From Macrotrachela quadricornifera (lineage: Eukaryota > Rotifera > Eurotatoria > Philodinida > Philodinidae): a DNA stretch of 64,000 nt. Below, in pieces: positions 12,839 through 24,998 of this stretch (the first letter of the stretch is position 1; each line of letters opens with the position of its first letter). The position numbers and the translations under genes were made by a program. Below the pieces are notes generated by a model. That model saw nothing but the letters and a program-made list of their open reading frames with translations, ran no database searches and was not told the DNA's origin. The stretch lies in the NCBI GenBank assembly GCA_022393335.1, contig JAJEKB010021035.1:533072-597071 (forward strand), read 5' to 3'.

Positions 12839-14420
12839 ATGGAAGTCAAAATGTTTAATGGTGGAAAGTAAGAATAACATATATACATATATTTATATTT
12901 CTTAAATATAAATAACTTAGATCAACATGGCTACTTCCATTGGCAATATTTTGTCTTCTATTAACACTTTTTCTAATTGCTGCTACAATTATATTAGCAT
13001 TAATTTCCATCTATTTATTAACGGAAGGTAGTAGTGCCGTTAAAACACGTATGTTATTATTTGATAGAATATTATTAAAAATTTTATTTTTTTTATTTGA
13101 ATAAAAAAACCCTTAGGTACATTTTATACTGGCTATTCAACAAATCTAACTAATGGTCGATCACGTATAATAGCTGATATAAATTCTGTTTCAACGCAAG
13201 TTAATAATCATTTGATTTTTTCTAATTTTTATTTATTATTAGGCTTTCTTTATTAATTTAGTTAGCTCAACAAACAGGATTATCAACTAGTGTATTTAAT
13301 CTTCAATCAGCTGGTTTTGGGTCATCAACATCAACAATTAGAAGAAAGAGACAAACAATAAATGGGTTTAAAAAAAATCTTTCATTTAATTCTATTTCTG
13401 TTTTTTATTTAATAGAAATTCTACTTGTGAAAATGGTACAAATTCAGCATTATTAGGTGATATATTTCTTCCACAAATTCAAATAACATATCCATCATTA
13501 TGTTTATCAACATATTGTCGTGAAAAATATTTATCAAATATTCAAAATAATTTTCGAAAAAATTATGCAATATTCACAATTTCAATGACTTTTACTGACG
13601 GTGAAACAGTTAATGTTGCAATGATGTTTTGTAATTTTTTTAGTATAAGTAAATTTAAAAATAAATTCAAATAACATAAACATACATATATTTTATTTTA
13701 GGTTCTACAAAATGTATAACAGAAACAACGAATTATATTTATTTTATTGATCTAAATATTTTATATCAATATAATCCAACAACATATAATATTACACAAA
13801 TTGGTACAATAAATTGTTCAATATCTCACGATATCTTTTCAAGTGCTCTTCAACAAAATGGTTTACTATGGTTATTATATTCTAATGGAAAACTTTATAC
13901 ATATAATATAAAAACTGCACAATGTGCAAATACAACATATATGCAAAATCAAACTGGTATTTTATATTTTGATATGACATTTGTCAAGGATAATAGTATT
14001 GTTGGTGAAACAATATATATATCTGATTATTCTACAGGCAATAATTTAGGAAAAATTGATACAAGTACACTCACTATGTCGATTGTAAGTAATTATACTA
14101 ATGGTTCATATGCAGAGTTAAAAGGAACAAATGATGGAAAATTATATGGTTTATTTTTTGATACATCATTCATAATTAAACAAATTAGTACAACAAATGC
14201 TCAAACTTTAACTCAATATCAACTAACGCAACAATGGAATAGAAATATATTAGATTTCACATATGTTCCATACAAATCGAAATTTTTATTTTTTACTGGT
14301 TATCAAAATTATACAGTTGTATCTATTTATGATCCATCAACAAATACGACTACTAATCAAACAACTTTGTCTCAAACTAATTTATATAGAGCTATTGTCT
14401 CAACTTGTTTCAATCCATAA
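12839..14420 (+). CDS. type II single-pass membrane protein with Asn-rich ectodomain, six exons
   Basis: Exons 12839-12867, 12921-13048, 13117-13199, 13262-13365, 13416-13630 and 13702-14420 join in frame (29+128+83+104+215+719 nt) to give 425 residues. All five introns are 50-71 bp and GT-AG. Residues 1-12 are short and basic. Residues 13-43 are a long hydrophobic span (WLLPLAIFCLLL...ISIYLL), placing the large C-terminal part outside the cell or in the lumen. An RRKR at 107-110 followed by Q is a strong furin-type cleavage signal. The rest has many N-x-S/T sites and, from about residue 215, repeating strand-like segments (YFIDLNI..YQYN, LYTYNI, GKLYGLFFDT) suggestive of a beta-propeller. 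I do not recognise the family. The start follows the splice register; an internal ATG at 12927 would read out of frame and stop. Confidence 0.8.
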
Positions 14421-15137
14421 TAGACAAATAAAATTGACTCATATTTATTTTTATTAATATTTACATATAATTTTTGCTGAATTTTTCATGTATATTATGT
14501 GCGAGTGGTATATACTTTTTTTTTATGTATTGTATAATAAATCAGAGATGTTCATATGGGCTCATTCTCAAAAGAGATACATTCTCCTTTTTATGCATAA
14601 TTAGCAATAAATGCGTTAGAAAATAATCTTGTTGAATCATTTAGATGACCTGATTATTTATTATTGTCATAACTATTTGAATCTATTACAGCAATCTCAA
14701 TACCATACAGTTATTTCAAATTCCCATTAGCGTCATTTTCAAAATATTCAATCGTTAAATGTTTATTTTTGATTGTTATAGTAATTAAATCAAGCTGACT
14801 AATATTCTTCGAGCATGAATGATCAGGTTTGAATCAAATATTTTCGACATTGAAACGCGAATAGATGTAACAAGGTTAACGGCAACGATAATTATAAATG
14901 AAATGTTAAAAAATGTATTATCTTGATTCATACTTGAGTTTGATATTTGACAACTGTACACTAATTTTAGTAATCTTAAAAGAAAAAGAATAAAAAGAAA
15001 AATTTCGGTTCTTATCTGATCTAGCGGAAAAGCAAAGATAAAACAAATATATCAAGACATGCTCAATAATTTTGATATCTAATTCGCAAAACAGAAAACA
15101 AAATTCAAAAGTCATTGTGTTCTTTATTCACTCATTT
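14421..15137. other. intergenic, no gene seen
   Basis: AT-rich 3' flank of the membrane-protein gene. No supportable frame or repeat. Confidence 0.4.
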
Positions 15138-15627
15138 TGTGGAACTCACATATGAAAAATGTGAGTGTAAGTTTTAAGTCGAAGTTTTGCAGCTCCCCCC
15201 CACTCCCCCCCCCCTACAGACATCCTTAGCAACCAAGGTCAAAAGACAGTTTCCATAGCAACCGCGGTCAAAGGTCATTGAGTACAAATTTTCCTTAGCA
15301 ACGCTTCCTGACCGTCGCAGATATGACAGGCGTGGCTATATTTTTTCGAAGAAAAAGAGTGAATGTAAATTTTAAGTCGAGACTTTTCGAGCTCTCCCCT
15401 TACAGACCAGCTCCAATTACAGACAGGTCTTCATTGCAGATATCTCTATCAAAAATACCTCCCCATTGCAGCAGACACGACGCAATAAATGATTCCTGTG
15501 TTTTATCATCGTTCTCTTCCACCTTAAAGCTTTGCTGTAAATATATATCTATCAATGTAGAGCACTAACATTATAAAAAATTTACAGTAACACAGCTCCT
15601 AGCTTATATGAATATGTGAGTTCCACA
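15138..15627. mobile_element. 490-bp MITE with 16-bp perfect inverted ends
   Basis: The ends are TGTGGAACTCACATAT (15138-15153) and its exact complement (15612-15627), both flanked by a short run of T. The interior is more GC-rich than its surroundings. It has two C-tracts, spaced CCTTAGCAACC / CCATAGCAACC motifs, and a partial internal duplication of TAAGTTTTAAGTCGA. It has no transposase. The 81-codon frame at 15323 is inside the element and has no protein-like features. Confidence 0.75.
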
Positions 15628-15654
15628 TTTTAGCCCTAAAAGGGCTGCGCTGAC

Positions 15655-16566
15655 AAGGTTTTCTAAAGAAAATTTAGCTACCTTGGAAACCACATGAGCT
15701 AATTATATTTCATTTATCTAATCACTTAAACAACATTCAATAGAATTCGTTGGCCAAAAATTATATAGTATAAGGCCTGACGAATATGTTGGGTATGGCT
15801 TTATATGGATGCCTTATTCTATTATAGAATTAATAACATTGAATGAGTATGAACCCATGTAAAAAAAATACCGAAAATAATCAAAAAAATCGATTAAAAA
15901 TTGATTATAATCATACGATTATAATCAACAATTTAAGCAGTAATAATCATAGCGAAATCAGATTTTAATCGATTATTTCAATTATTCTGATTAGAATCGA
16001 TTTTTAAAAATATTCTAAATCGATTCTAATCAGAATAATTGAAATAATCGATTAAAATCTGATTTCGCTATGATTATTACTGCTTAAATTGTTGATTATA
16101 ATCGTATGATTATAATCAATTTTTAATCGATTTTTTTGATTATTTTTTTTACATGGGGAAGTCGACGATGATCGTAAAGCAATTTTTACATTTTGAATTT
16201 AATCTTCATGTTTGTTTCCATATTTCATTAACAAAAGGCTTCTAGTAATTTTCAATATAATACTTGTGATCTACAGTCTTGCCTTTATCTACATTCAGGA
16301 TTATTTGCTTTAAAGAATATACTAAACAAAGTTTTGATTAAAATCTATCTTCATGAACAACAGTCTTCGACAATTCATCTTTAATAAGCCAGTTAGCACT
16401 AGATGATTTATGACTAGCCTATCTAAAATAAATCGATATCACATCACTAGTAGTGCTAGAGTACAACTGATATGATCGAACAAAATTCCACTAAGTTTTT
16501 AAAACAAACGAAATGCGATTAACTCATGTGGTTTCCAAAGTAGCTAAATTCTTTTTAGAAAAAGAG
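15655..16566. mobile_element. ~0.9-kb inverted-repeat element enclosing a palindromic element
   Basis: About 47-bp imperfect inverted repeats at 15657-15703 and 16517-16564 share TTTAGCTAC(C/T)TTGGAAACC and CACATGAG(C/T)TAAT. The interior has no coding frame. A second element (15854-16157) is nested inside. No clear target duplication was seen. Confidence 0.65.
15854..16157. repeat. near-perfect 300-bp AT-rich palindrome
   Basis: The left arm (15854-16003) and right arm (16017-16157) are complementary apart from an ~8-bp insertion near the left edge (TACCGAAA). The loop is 13 nt. The arms repeat GATTATAATC- and ATCGATT-type short palindromes and end in CCCATG / CATGGG. It could extrude as a long cruciform or be transcribed as a perfect hairpin RNA. 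The shape is that of a snap-back MITE. Confidence 0.85.
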
Positions 16567-16783
16567 GTCAAAAAAGTTTTTAATAAATTATTAGAAAGGA
16601 TTGACCTTGATATAAATAAGCATGGCAACTATGCTCAACATTTGATAAAATAAAAAGGAAAATATCTCATTATTTTTATATTACTATTTAATGTGCTTAG
16701 AACTTTTTGTACGACCTAAGTACTTCGAAAACATTTTTCCAATTATTTTAATATCTCTCAGATATATACCAAGACTAGAACAA

Positions 16784-17695
16784 TCATCTGTGTGTATGAG
16801 TAGCAGTGCATACTAAAACAACAAATGGACGTACATTTAAAGTATTTTCAACTGTCTTTTTTCCATATTCGAATTGTTTACAACATAGATCAACTGATTT
16901 AAATTGATATTCATGATTTACAAGTGTTACACTCACATCAAGATAAGAATTTTTTTTGTATAAATCTGTCCAGTAATCTGGACATATAGTCAATGAATAT
17001 TCTTTTAAAGGTAATGATAAAAGGTCTTTTATTTGACCATGTGAAGTATCAGCTAATGATATAATGTGGCGTGAAATCGTTTTTCACCACATAATATTTC
17101 ATTGACATTGAATATTCCATGAACCGACCCTAATAAAGACATAAATAAGACTAAAAATAGTATATGTTTATGGGTTCTTACCTAAACGAACGCACTCTTG
17201 TGCTATTTTTCTAAAATCAGGATCATCTAATACGTTGAAAGGTCTTAGATCCCCACAAACCCACTGTACTGATAAATCTTTCATTTTTGTAATATCTTTT
17301 TCGCTAAATCGTATACGTTTAGTAAATCCCATTTCGTGTAAGGTAGTTTGTGTAGATGAAGTTAAAGATAAAGTTGAAGATGAAGTTGAAGATGAATCAA
17401 AACTAATTAACGATGATGACGATGTTGTGGTATTCAATATGCGGAAGCATTTATCAGCATGTTCTTTAAAACGTTTTGTACTACTCAATTTGTTATACAC
17501 TTGTGTATTCATACATTTAAAGCAACTGATGAATCCAATAATTCTTTCAAATTCATTATTTTCATTTAATCATGCTGGATAGCCAAAAGCTCTCCACCAT
17601 GAAGCAGACGACGAAGCGTCGGGTTTTATTACTTTATATCTTGATTCTTCATTTAACAACAGACTTTTTATCTTTTCCAAATTGAAAGAATTCAT
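16784..17695 (-). pseudogene. hAT transposase remnant with BED zinc finger (broken, truncated)
   Basis: From an ATG at 17695 the minus strand encodes a BED-finger-like domain: W-W-x-A-F, then CFKC and H-x-x-x-C (HADKC). A Ser/Thr-rich linker follows, then the hAT segment WVCGDLRPFNVLDD. An in-frame TGA interrupts the BED region near 17575. A 52-bp intron (17181-17130) is still recognisable. After it the frame shifts by one base near 17075, then resumes as ISLADTSHGQIKD and TICPDYWTDLYKK, the start of the hAT catalytic core. The frame ends at 16784, and the remaining catalytic and dimerisation regions are absent. It is not closely related to the intact hAT at 18.8-22.9 kb. Confidence 0.85.
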
Positions 17696-18094
17696 TATTA
17701 CACGATGATAGATTAGAAAAAGTATCAAAATTCTGATATTTAATTATATCATTTAAAGATATTAACCATCAATAGATGATGAAACTGTATATGACATGTT
17801 CTGAAAGATGATGTCCGTGTCTGAAAATATTTAGAAAGCAATACATTAAAAGACCAAATAAACAAAACGAATTGTTTTCTTATATAATCGGACATTGTTT
17901 GGCGATTGCTGTTCTTCTTTTATTCAGTTCTTTATTCATTTATATATGTCGACAAAATTATATCCAATGAAATTATTAAAATTATCACAATCACAACACT
18001 TATCTTAATCAGCTGATAATGACATCTGTTGTAATTGCTCATGATATCAACGTTATTTCCATGAAAGCCTTTGAAAATTACTATATGTAAAAAA

Positions 18095-18232
18095 CAGTGA
18101 TCAGGGCAAAAATTTTTGCCCTGCCCTGCCCTGCAGGGCAAGCAGGGCAGGACGTAAAAAAAGATTTCGCCCTGCCTTACAGGGCAAGAAAGGGCAGTAC
18201 ATCAGGGCATCAGGGCAGCCCTGCCCTGTGAC
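18095..18232. repeat. GCCCTG/CAGGGC palindromic array
   Basis: It begins CAGTGATCAGGGCAAAAA. Within ~140 bp, GCCCTG or its complement CAGGGC occurs more than a dozen times in both orientations, making many overlapping hairpins. It is a GC-rich island in AT-rich surroundings. The leading CAGTG resembles a hAT terminus, so this may be a subterminal repeat of a lost hAT, possibly the one whose remnant lies at 16.8-17.7 kb. I did not find a matching second end. Confidence 0.6.
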
Positions 18233-18612
18233 GGTCTTTGGTGTGTATCTATAATTTGGAAAGACATAGAATACACCGAAGTTTTGTTCTTGTCGATTGA
18301 GGATTTCTTCATTGTCCTCAAATTATTTTAACAATAAGTAGATACAAGATTATAGTGATCAAAAACTTTAAAAAATTACTTTAATTGCAGTGAAAAATGC
18401 AAGTCTGTGGGAATCTGGACATGTGGGTGCCTTCATTGTATTCAATTTTCTTATTTCTTGAGGTAGAACCTTTATTTTTTCACTGCAAGTATACTTTTAA
18501 ATGCTCTTCAAAATGATTATTTATTGGTTGAAATTGCTCAAGTAGTGGCTGAGATATATCTATAACAAAATTGCGAAGAACTTTTTGGACATATATTATT
18601 TGAATACGTATA
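18233..18612. other. intergenic, no gene seen
   Basis: Short AT-rich interval between the GCCCTG array and the MULE-type element. Nothing supportable. Confidence 0.4.
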
Positions 18613-18780
18613 TGAATCTCCTTTAAAAAATGTCCTTGAGAAAATGTCCCTGGGTTTCTGTCCTCCGAAAAAATGTCCTTCGAAATTTTGTCCTTTAACA
18701 AATGTCTTTCAGCTGAAATGTCTTCCCGAAAAATGTCCTCCGAAGAAAAGACCCACATATAAAAAATGTCCTTTACTAAA
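18613..18780 (+). repeat. left terminal array of the MULE element
   Basis: About eight copies of (A)AAATGTCCTT(G/C) in one orientation, including TGTCCTTGAGAAAATGTCCC and GGTTTCTGTCC shared with the right array. These are probably transposase-binding sites. Confidence 0.75.
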
Positions 18781-18826
18781 GCCAAGTCTAATGTTAAAAT
18801 GAAATTGGATCAAGATGCAGATGACG

Positions 18827-18834
18827 CTATAGTA
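18827..18834 (+). repeat. 8-bp target-site duplication of the hAT (left copy)
   Basis: CTATAGTA immediately before the hAT end. It is identical to 22881-22888. Confidence 0.9.
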
Positions 18835-21800
18835 CAGGGTTTTTAATAGAAATCTAAAATAAAGTATATTTAGGTACTTTGCTTCTATTGGCAAAGTGCT
18901 ATGGGGTACGTTGTTTTATATAACCAAGTGCCCAAAGTACCAAAAGAAAGAAATATTAAGGAAAATAAAGAAAAAAATATATTATTGACCTTTTTTAATT
19001 AATAAAATGTTTCAGTACAAAAAACAATATACAAAAAAGTTGTAGATAAAGATAAAAAAGACACATACTCATCTGACTAAGTTAAATAAATACCTCTCTG
19101 AATTTACCATTACTACTGTATATACAACGAAAGAAAAACAAAATAAAATATAAATTACTATTGTTCTTCTTCTTCTTCATGCATGTCGATGCAATCTTCG
19201 CAAAACCATGTAGTTGATTCAGTAGAAATTCCTAATTTAATACGACAAGTATTGCATAACCAACGAGAGCAGTTATCTTCAATCCAATCATAAAATTCTT
19301 GCTGATGACAACATTGAATTGCATGTATTTCTGTTGGATCATCATCAGCTATACATTTACCACAACCATAAGCGCATTTAATAGCTTTAGCTTTTTGTTT
19401 TTTCGGTTTAATTAGACAATCATCAGTTGTTGTAAGACGTCGTTTTTGAGTACCAGTGGAACGAGCTTGTTTTGTTGGAATATAATCATCAGGTACATCA
19501 AGAATTAATTTTGTACGATTAATTCGACGATTTTCATCTCGTCCACTCCATGATCTATAGGCTCGTTCAATAATATTCCGACATTGGTCACTAAAAAGAA
19601 TTTGAAAAAAGCATTATAATCTGTGGTTTTACATAAAACAATAGTTTACCTTCGTAAATCATATGGAAAAAGTAATCTTATATTCATTAACACATCAAGA
19701 GTATTGATCATAATTCTTGAACGACCATTCGTTTGAATACGATTAGAAACTGAATAACCACGTTCACATTCACACGAATTAATTGGTGATATTAAATAAA
19801 TCGATAACAATATTAAAATGTTTTTATAACGTTCACGAAATGAATGATCAATAGCTTCTTTCCATGTGATAAATGATTGCCAGAATTTTCTTCTGGAATT
19901 TTCCTGTTGATTATTTGATACAAATTCACTTAATGATACTTTTATAATTTCCCATTCACTACGACATTGAGACGTATTAAAATCAGTAAGATTTTTATAC
20001 TTGCACAAAAGGTATTCGATTTCTTGACGACCATAATTAGATTTAGAAACTTGATCTTTATTTTTAATCAGATAATCAGGCTCGAATAAAACAAAAAATG
20101 ATTGTTGAACTTTTGATGGTTTAAATCTCTGATCTATTTCTAATAGTAAATTACTAATATGAGTAAAACACTCACGGTACATTTTTAAACGATCAGTGGA
20201 AACAATTGAAAAAGCACCATAGGAATTGTACTTCTTCACATGGTTGACATATTCAGTTAATGATGGACCAAGAACAGGTTGTGATTCTTTCTTTTGTTTT
20301 AACCAATTGTTTAAAATAGTTTTTTTTTCATTTAATATATTCATAAAAGTAAAATATGGTAAATCATCATTCTGAAGAATTTTTGTTAAATCACCTATAA
20401 TTGAAATAAAATAATCACAAGAAACAATAAAAATTATCTTACCTAATACACATTCGTGTAAATCATGATGAAAATGTATCATAAATAAAAATTCATCATC
20501 TATTATTGATGTTAAAAGATCCGTCGCTACTTGACGATCATTGTTGGTTAAACGTTTATCAAATTTGGATTCTTGAAGTGTTGCTAATAATGCTTGATTT
20601 TCTATAACAAAATCCCAAGAATAAAAACATGAAGATAAAGCAATTTATATAAATGTTTACCTGGTGTAATATTTAATATGATTGGTTTTATTGAATCTCG
20701 AATAGCTGTCCATCGAATTTGAAACAATCGTTTAAATTTCAATTCGGGAATTTCCAACAAATTTTGCCAACATTTGAGCTTGAAGGTTCGAGTGGCACTT
20801 GAACCAAAATATTGATAAATTTTTCCTATTGTACCTTCCAGTTTAGAAATTAATTCGCGTTTTCTAGGTTTTTCTTCATTATCTATAGAACACTTTTATC
20901 ATTAATGAATAAAAGTATATGTTACATACCGTATTTAATAAATCCAGCTTGATTTCCTACCAACGCAAATGTATGTGCTACACATGTATTTAATTCAACA
21001 AAATCTAGACCAAAATCGCGTTTTAATTTAACAATAACACCATTGTTTATCCCTACAATAATTATATTCGATAATTCAAAAACAAACAAAGGCACAATAC
21101 CTGTAAATGTAGCAGCATTATCAGTTGCAAACCAACAGGTTTTTTCAGGATTTAAATCATCTGCTCTCCATAATGATTCAATACATTTGACTATATTATC
21201 AGCCGAGCCATCACCATCTAAAGCTAATATGCCATAAAAACTTGTTTTAGCTTCATCATTTTCAAAATATCTGACATAGATTATCAAGCTTTTTTCTACT
21301 GTACGAGATGTACTTTCATCAAGCATCCAACCTAAAATAGTCAATAAAATTATGGCTAACATTTTTTATTTATTTTTACCTATAGATGGACTTTTTTTTA
21401 TCTTTTCAAGAATTTCTTCATGTAAATACGAAGCAACATGACGTAAAAAATCAAGAGCTGCATTGTCATTACGATATGATACACCACCTATTTCTGCTGG
21501 TAATAATTTAACACCAAGAGCTTCAATCAATGTACATAATTTCTCATACGAGTTGAGAGATTGATCTTGTTGACAGACATAAACAGCAGAAAGAATTAAA
21601 TTTTGTATTGCAGCTTCATGTTTATTTCTTTCTTTTATTTGTGTTGTTGTCCAAGTAGGTTGAGAATGAGATGCTGTTTTTAATTCAAGTTCTTGTGCTT
21701 GTTTATGAACTTCATTTTCTTTATGTTCTTTTATTTTTGATAATTTCATTATTTTATAACCCGTTGTACACCATAAATTAATTTTTCCATTGGAGTTCAA

Positions 21801-22880
21801 TGTTTTTTGATACTTTTCACAAAGTTTACATCCAAGACTATCATTTCCATCTTTGTCTTTTTTGTTGTATAACCAACAAACGACTTTCTCGTGTCTAATA
21901 TTATATATATCAAATGTATATGTTTTATAAAATGATTCTTGTTGTTTTTCCCATGCAGGTAAATAACGACGAATTGTTTTCTTTGATGATGTACTTGATG
22001 TATGGACTGGTGTTGTTGCTGCATTGACAGTTCCTATATCATAATCATGATCCATGGCCAATTTTGTTGATATTAGTGTTGTATTTTCATTAGATGAATC
22101 TACTATAATTTCTGTCTCAATTTCATCAATAATAACTATTTCTTGATCTAAAATTTTATTATCATTAACAAATAAATGAAACCGATCATTTAAAATCTGC
22201 TCACGTTGACGATTATTAATATTAATATTAGTTGTTAATAATGTTGAACCGGATGGTTTATCAAGATTTGTTTGTTCCATCATAATCATAAATATAATCG
22301 TATATACTAAAAAAAGAAAAGTAAATAATAATATTATTGCACTCACCTAATATTTTTACAATGTATTAATTTGATCAATTTAATAAATAAATACAAATTA
22401 AGTAAAACGATCGAATAAATTAATATAGATGAAGTAGAAGCAATTGTATGAAAAAATATATAAATGAAGTACAGCAATTGTATGAACAAATATAAATGAA
22501 ATCGAGCAATTGAATAAATAAATATAGATTAAAGAAGTGCGAAAACCAAATATTAAATAACAACAAGTAAATATATCTATAAAAACAAAGTTCAATATTA
22601 TATATAGAAAAAGAAAAGAAATTTCAATGATTCATTCGATTGAATTTTTAAAAAAAAATCCTTAGCTCCATCTATAAATAGAATAGACTATATAAACAAA
22701 AGGAAGAAGAGCAACTTTTAAACAATGGCGAATAAATAAGCAAAGTACTTTTTTATTTTACAAAATACCTTGATAGTATTTTGTTTTTTCGAGCAAAGTA
22801 CCAAACACGGTACTTTTTTAAAATTGTAAGTACCATGGGTACTTTGTTCTTGCTTGTGGCACTTAATATTAAAAACACTG
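18835..22880. mobile_element. complete 4,046-bp autonomous-looking hAT transposon
   Basis: The ends are CAGGGTTTTTAATA (18835) and TATTAAAAACACTG (22880), inverted with one mismatch, flanked by identical CTATAGTA. Subterminal GTACTTTG / CAAAGTAC motifs recur at both ends (near 18873 and 18930, and at 22738-22850) and may be binding sites. The single gene (minus, 22289-19158) is open throughout. The element lies inside the 5' part of the MULE element, so it arrived later. An 8-bp duplication and CAG ends are standard hAT hallmarks. Confidence 0.93.
19158..22289 (-). CDS. hAT transposase with C-terminal PHD-like finger, seven exons
   Basis: Exons 22289-21380, 21331-21101, 21052-20930, 20882-20661, 20601-20443, 20394-19650 and 19590-19158 sum to 2,823 nt, one frame of 940 residues. 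All introns are 48-59 bp and GT-AG. Residues 1-150 are acidic and Ser/Thr-rich. A TTF/BED-like zinc-binding segment follows (CKLCEKY...KLSKIKEHKENEVHKQA). Catalytic candidates are D308 (MLDEST), D374 (CWFATDN) and E759 (SCECERGYS) in the hAT dimerisation region. After it comes a basic linker, then at about 867-930 a Cys-rich module with CGKC, IQCC, W-x9-C-x-x-C and the PHD ending TTWFCEDC. The last residues are acidic (HEEEEEQ). PHD fingers often read histone tails, so the module could direct target choice; that role is inference. The start is the first ATG after a T-rich acceptor at about 22306. Another in-frame ATG pair lies 6-9 bases later. Confidence 0.9.
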
Positions 22881-22888
22881 CTATAGTA
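22881..22888 (+). repeat. 8-bp target-site duplication of the hAT (right copy)
   Basis: CTATAGTA directly after the hAT end. It matches 18827-18834 exactly. Confidence 0.9.
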
Positions 22889-23028
22889 TGAAGATGTTGG
22901 TAGTTATATTACTTTCATAGAGGAAAGATTGAGAGCAGAATGAAGAAGTAAAGAACGAAAAAAGTTAATAAAGGACAATTGTATATACTAGTACTAGGTT
23001 CACGAACCGCCACATTGCATACTTTTAA

Positions 23029-24922
23029 ATGGCATCCCTTGATTTGGTAATCAGTGATGAAACATCATTATCTTCGTCATCTTCTTTTTTAACAACATCG
23101 ACTTCATCATCTCCACCATCATTTTTAATATCCACATCATCATCATTATTTTCATCATCTTCACCATCATCATCAACAACATCATCTTCGTCATCACCAA
23201 CTTCGAAACCAGTATCATCATCATTTTTATCACTTAAACCATCCATCGTGAAAACAACATCGAATAAACGTAAAACAATGTTATACATTAACGGATATCA
23301 ATATCAGTTGAAAGATTATAATAAAAATAAAACGATTAAATTTTGGCGTTGTGAAAAAAGAGATTGTGGTGTTCTTTTACATACAAATCTCAATGATGAA
23401 TTTATACGTTATTCTGGAAAAAATATTAATCATAAACATCTTCCAAATCCTGCTGCATTAGAAATACGTGATCTTAAAGAAAAAATGCGACAAAGAGCTG
23501 AAACAGAATTAGTACCATTACAAGAAATTTCTGAACAAGAAGTTCGAAATGGTTTATTAACAGGTGATGCACTAGCTAATTTACCAAATATTTTTGAAAT
23601 TGGTTTAGTATAAAGACGTATATGTGTGATAAATGTACTTAATGTTCTTTTTTCCTCTTTTTAGGTCGTGGTTTAAGTCATGTTCGGCAAAAAAATCTTC
23701 CTTCGATAACAAATTCATCATCTTTTGTCATACCCGATAAGTACACAAGAGATTATCTTGATCGTGATCGTTTATTACTACATGATAGTACAGATCCACG
23801 TTTTCATTTTGATTCATCAGATGATATACAACCATCAGGAAGAATTTTAATTTGGTCATCAAATATTCAACTTCATTTATTATTTAACAGTGAACGATTA
23901 CATATGGATGGTACGTTTTCCACTTCACCTCCACATTTTGCTCAAGTCTTTATTATACAAACAATACATCATGAATCTTGTAAGCTATATTTACGATACA
24001 AAACTACTTGGAAATAAAATTACTCATACTTATAAAATTATCTTTTATTTACGATAGGTGTGCCCGTCGTTTACACACTTCTTCCTGATCGAAAAACACC
24101 AAGTTATTTATACTTATTCAACGTCTTATTTTATCACGCAAAAAGATTTAATAAAACATTAGATCCTGTGAATATAATGACAGATTGTGAACCAGGTCTT
24201 ACAAAGGCAATTTCAATACAGGTACAATTTTAGTCGAAAATAACTATACTTTTACTAATACAACTTTTTCTACTTTTTTAAATTGCAGTTTCCGGAGAAA
24301 ACCATCCAAAAGGGATGTTTTTTTCATTTCTCTGAATCAGTTTATAGACATGTTCAATCACAAGGTTTATCATCTAGTTATCTGAATAATATTATGGTTC
24401 GAAATGTTATTAAACAAACAATGGCATTAGCATTAGTACCTCCATCACATGTTCAAGTATTATTTAATGAACTTGGTCAAGAATTAAATGATGATGAACG
24501 TGAAGAAAATTCAGGTTTGTTACAATATTTCAAGAATCATCGGATGCGTCAGGTACCGATATGGAATGTTTATGAAATACCTGATCGAACAAATAATTAT
24601 AGTGAAGGTTTTTTGAAAGTAAATAGTATTTTCTATTGATCATATTGCGATATTTCTAGGCTACAATAACAGATTTAAAAGACGTCTACAGAAAACTCAC
24701 CCGAATATTTGGCATTTCATAGATTCAATTCGAAAAGAAGTTCATACTATTCATGATTTAATTCAACAGATTAACAGTGGGATGCCACCTCGAACAAAAA
24801 GATCTCAAACAAGGACATCTGAACGACGCATCAAAGAACTTTATGATCGATTTAATCAAAACAAAATTACAGTACAAGAACTTTTACGTGGTCTTTCTTA
24901 TCATGTTGCAAATAAAAAATAA
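23029..24922 (+). CDS. MULE transposase with FLYWCH zinc finger, five exons
   Basis: Exons 23029-23602, 23665-23979, 24058-24221, 24289-24607 and 24660-24922 sum to 1,635 nt, a 544-residue frame without interruption. Residues 12-75 are almost all Ser/Thr/Pro. A FLYWCH-type finger follows (about 84-142: YQYQLKDY, FWRCEKRDC, HKH). The MULE catalytic domain has D273 in HMDGTF, D339 in MTDCEPG, the C-x-x-H pair C361/H364 in KGCFFHF, and E457 in NNYSEG just before NNRFKRRL. The last intron must use the GTTTTT donor at 24608 for this motif to join; the longer open frame at that point ends six codons later. It cuts and moves the element that carries it. The gene looks intact, but its element is split by the hAT and its right end has a gap, so mobility is uncertain. 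Confidence 0.9.
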
Positions 24923-24998
24923 AATAAAAGTTAATTTATTATAATAAATCTAACACATAAGTGTAACCTTATCTTTAGCTTTGTTAATGTTTTACTAA

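Noticed and set aside
19646..22346. Several separate open frames in the hAT gene, and a stand-alone PHD gene at 19.2-19.6 kb
   Set aside because: Consistent short introns join all pieces in one frame. The zinc-finger segment has no start of its own and continues from exon 6.
23025..23288. Minus-strand 87-aa Asp/Glu-rich open frame
   Set aside because: It is the complement of the Ser/Thr-rich start of the MULE transposase. The TCATCA-type codons read as Asp on the other strand.
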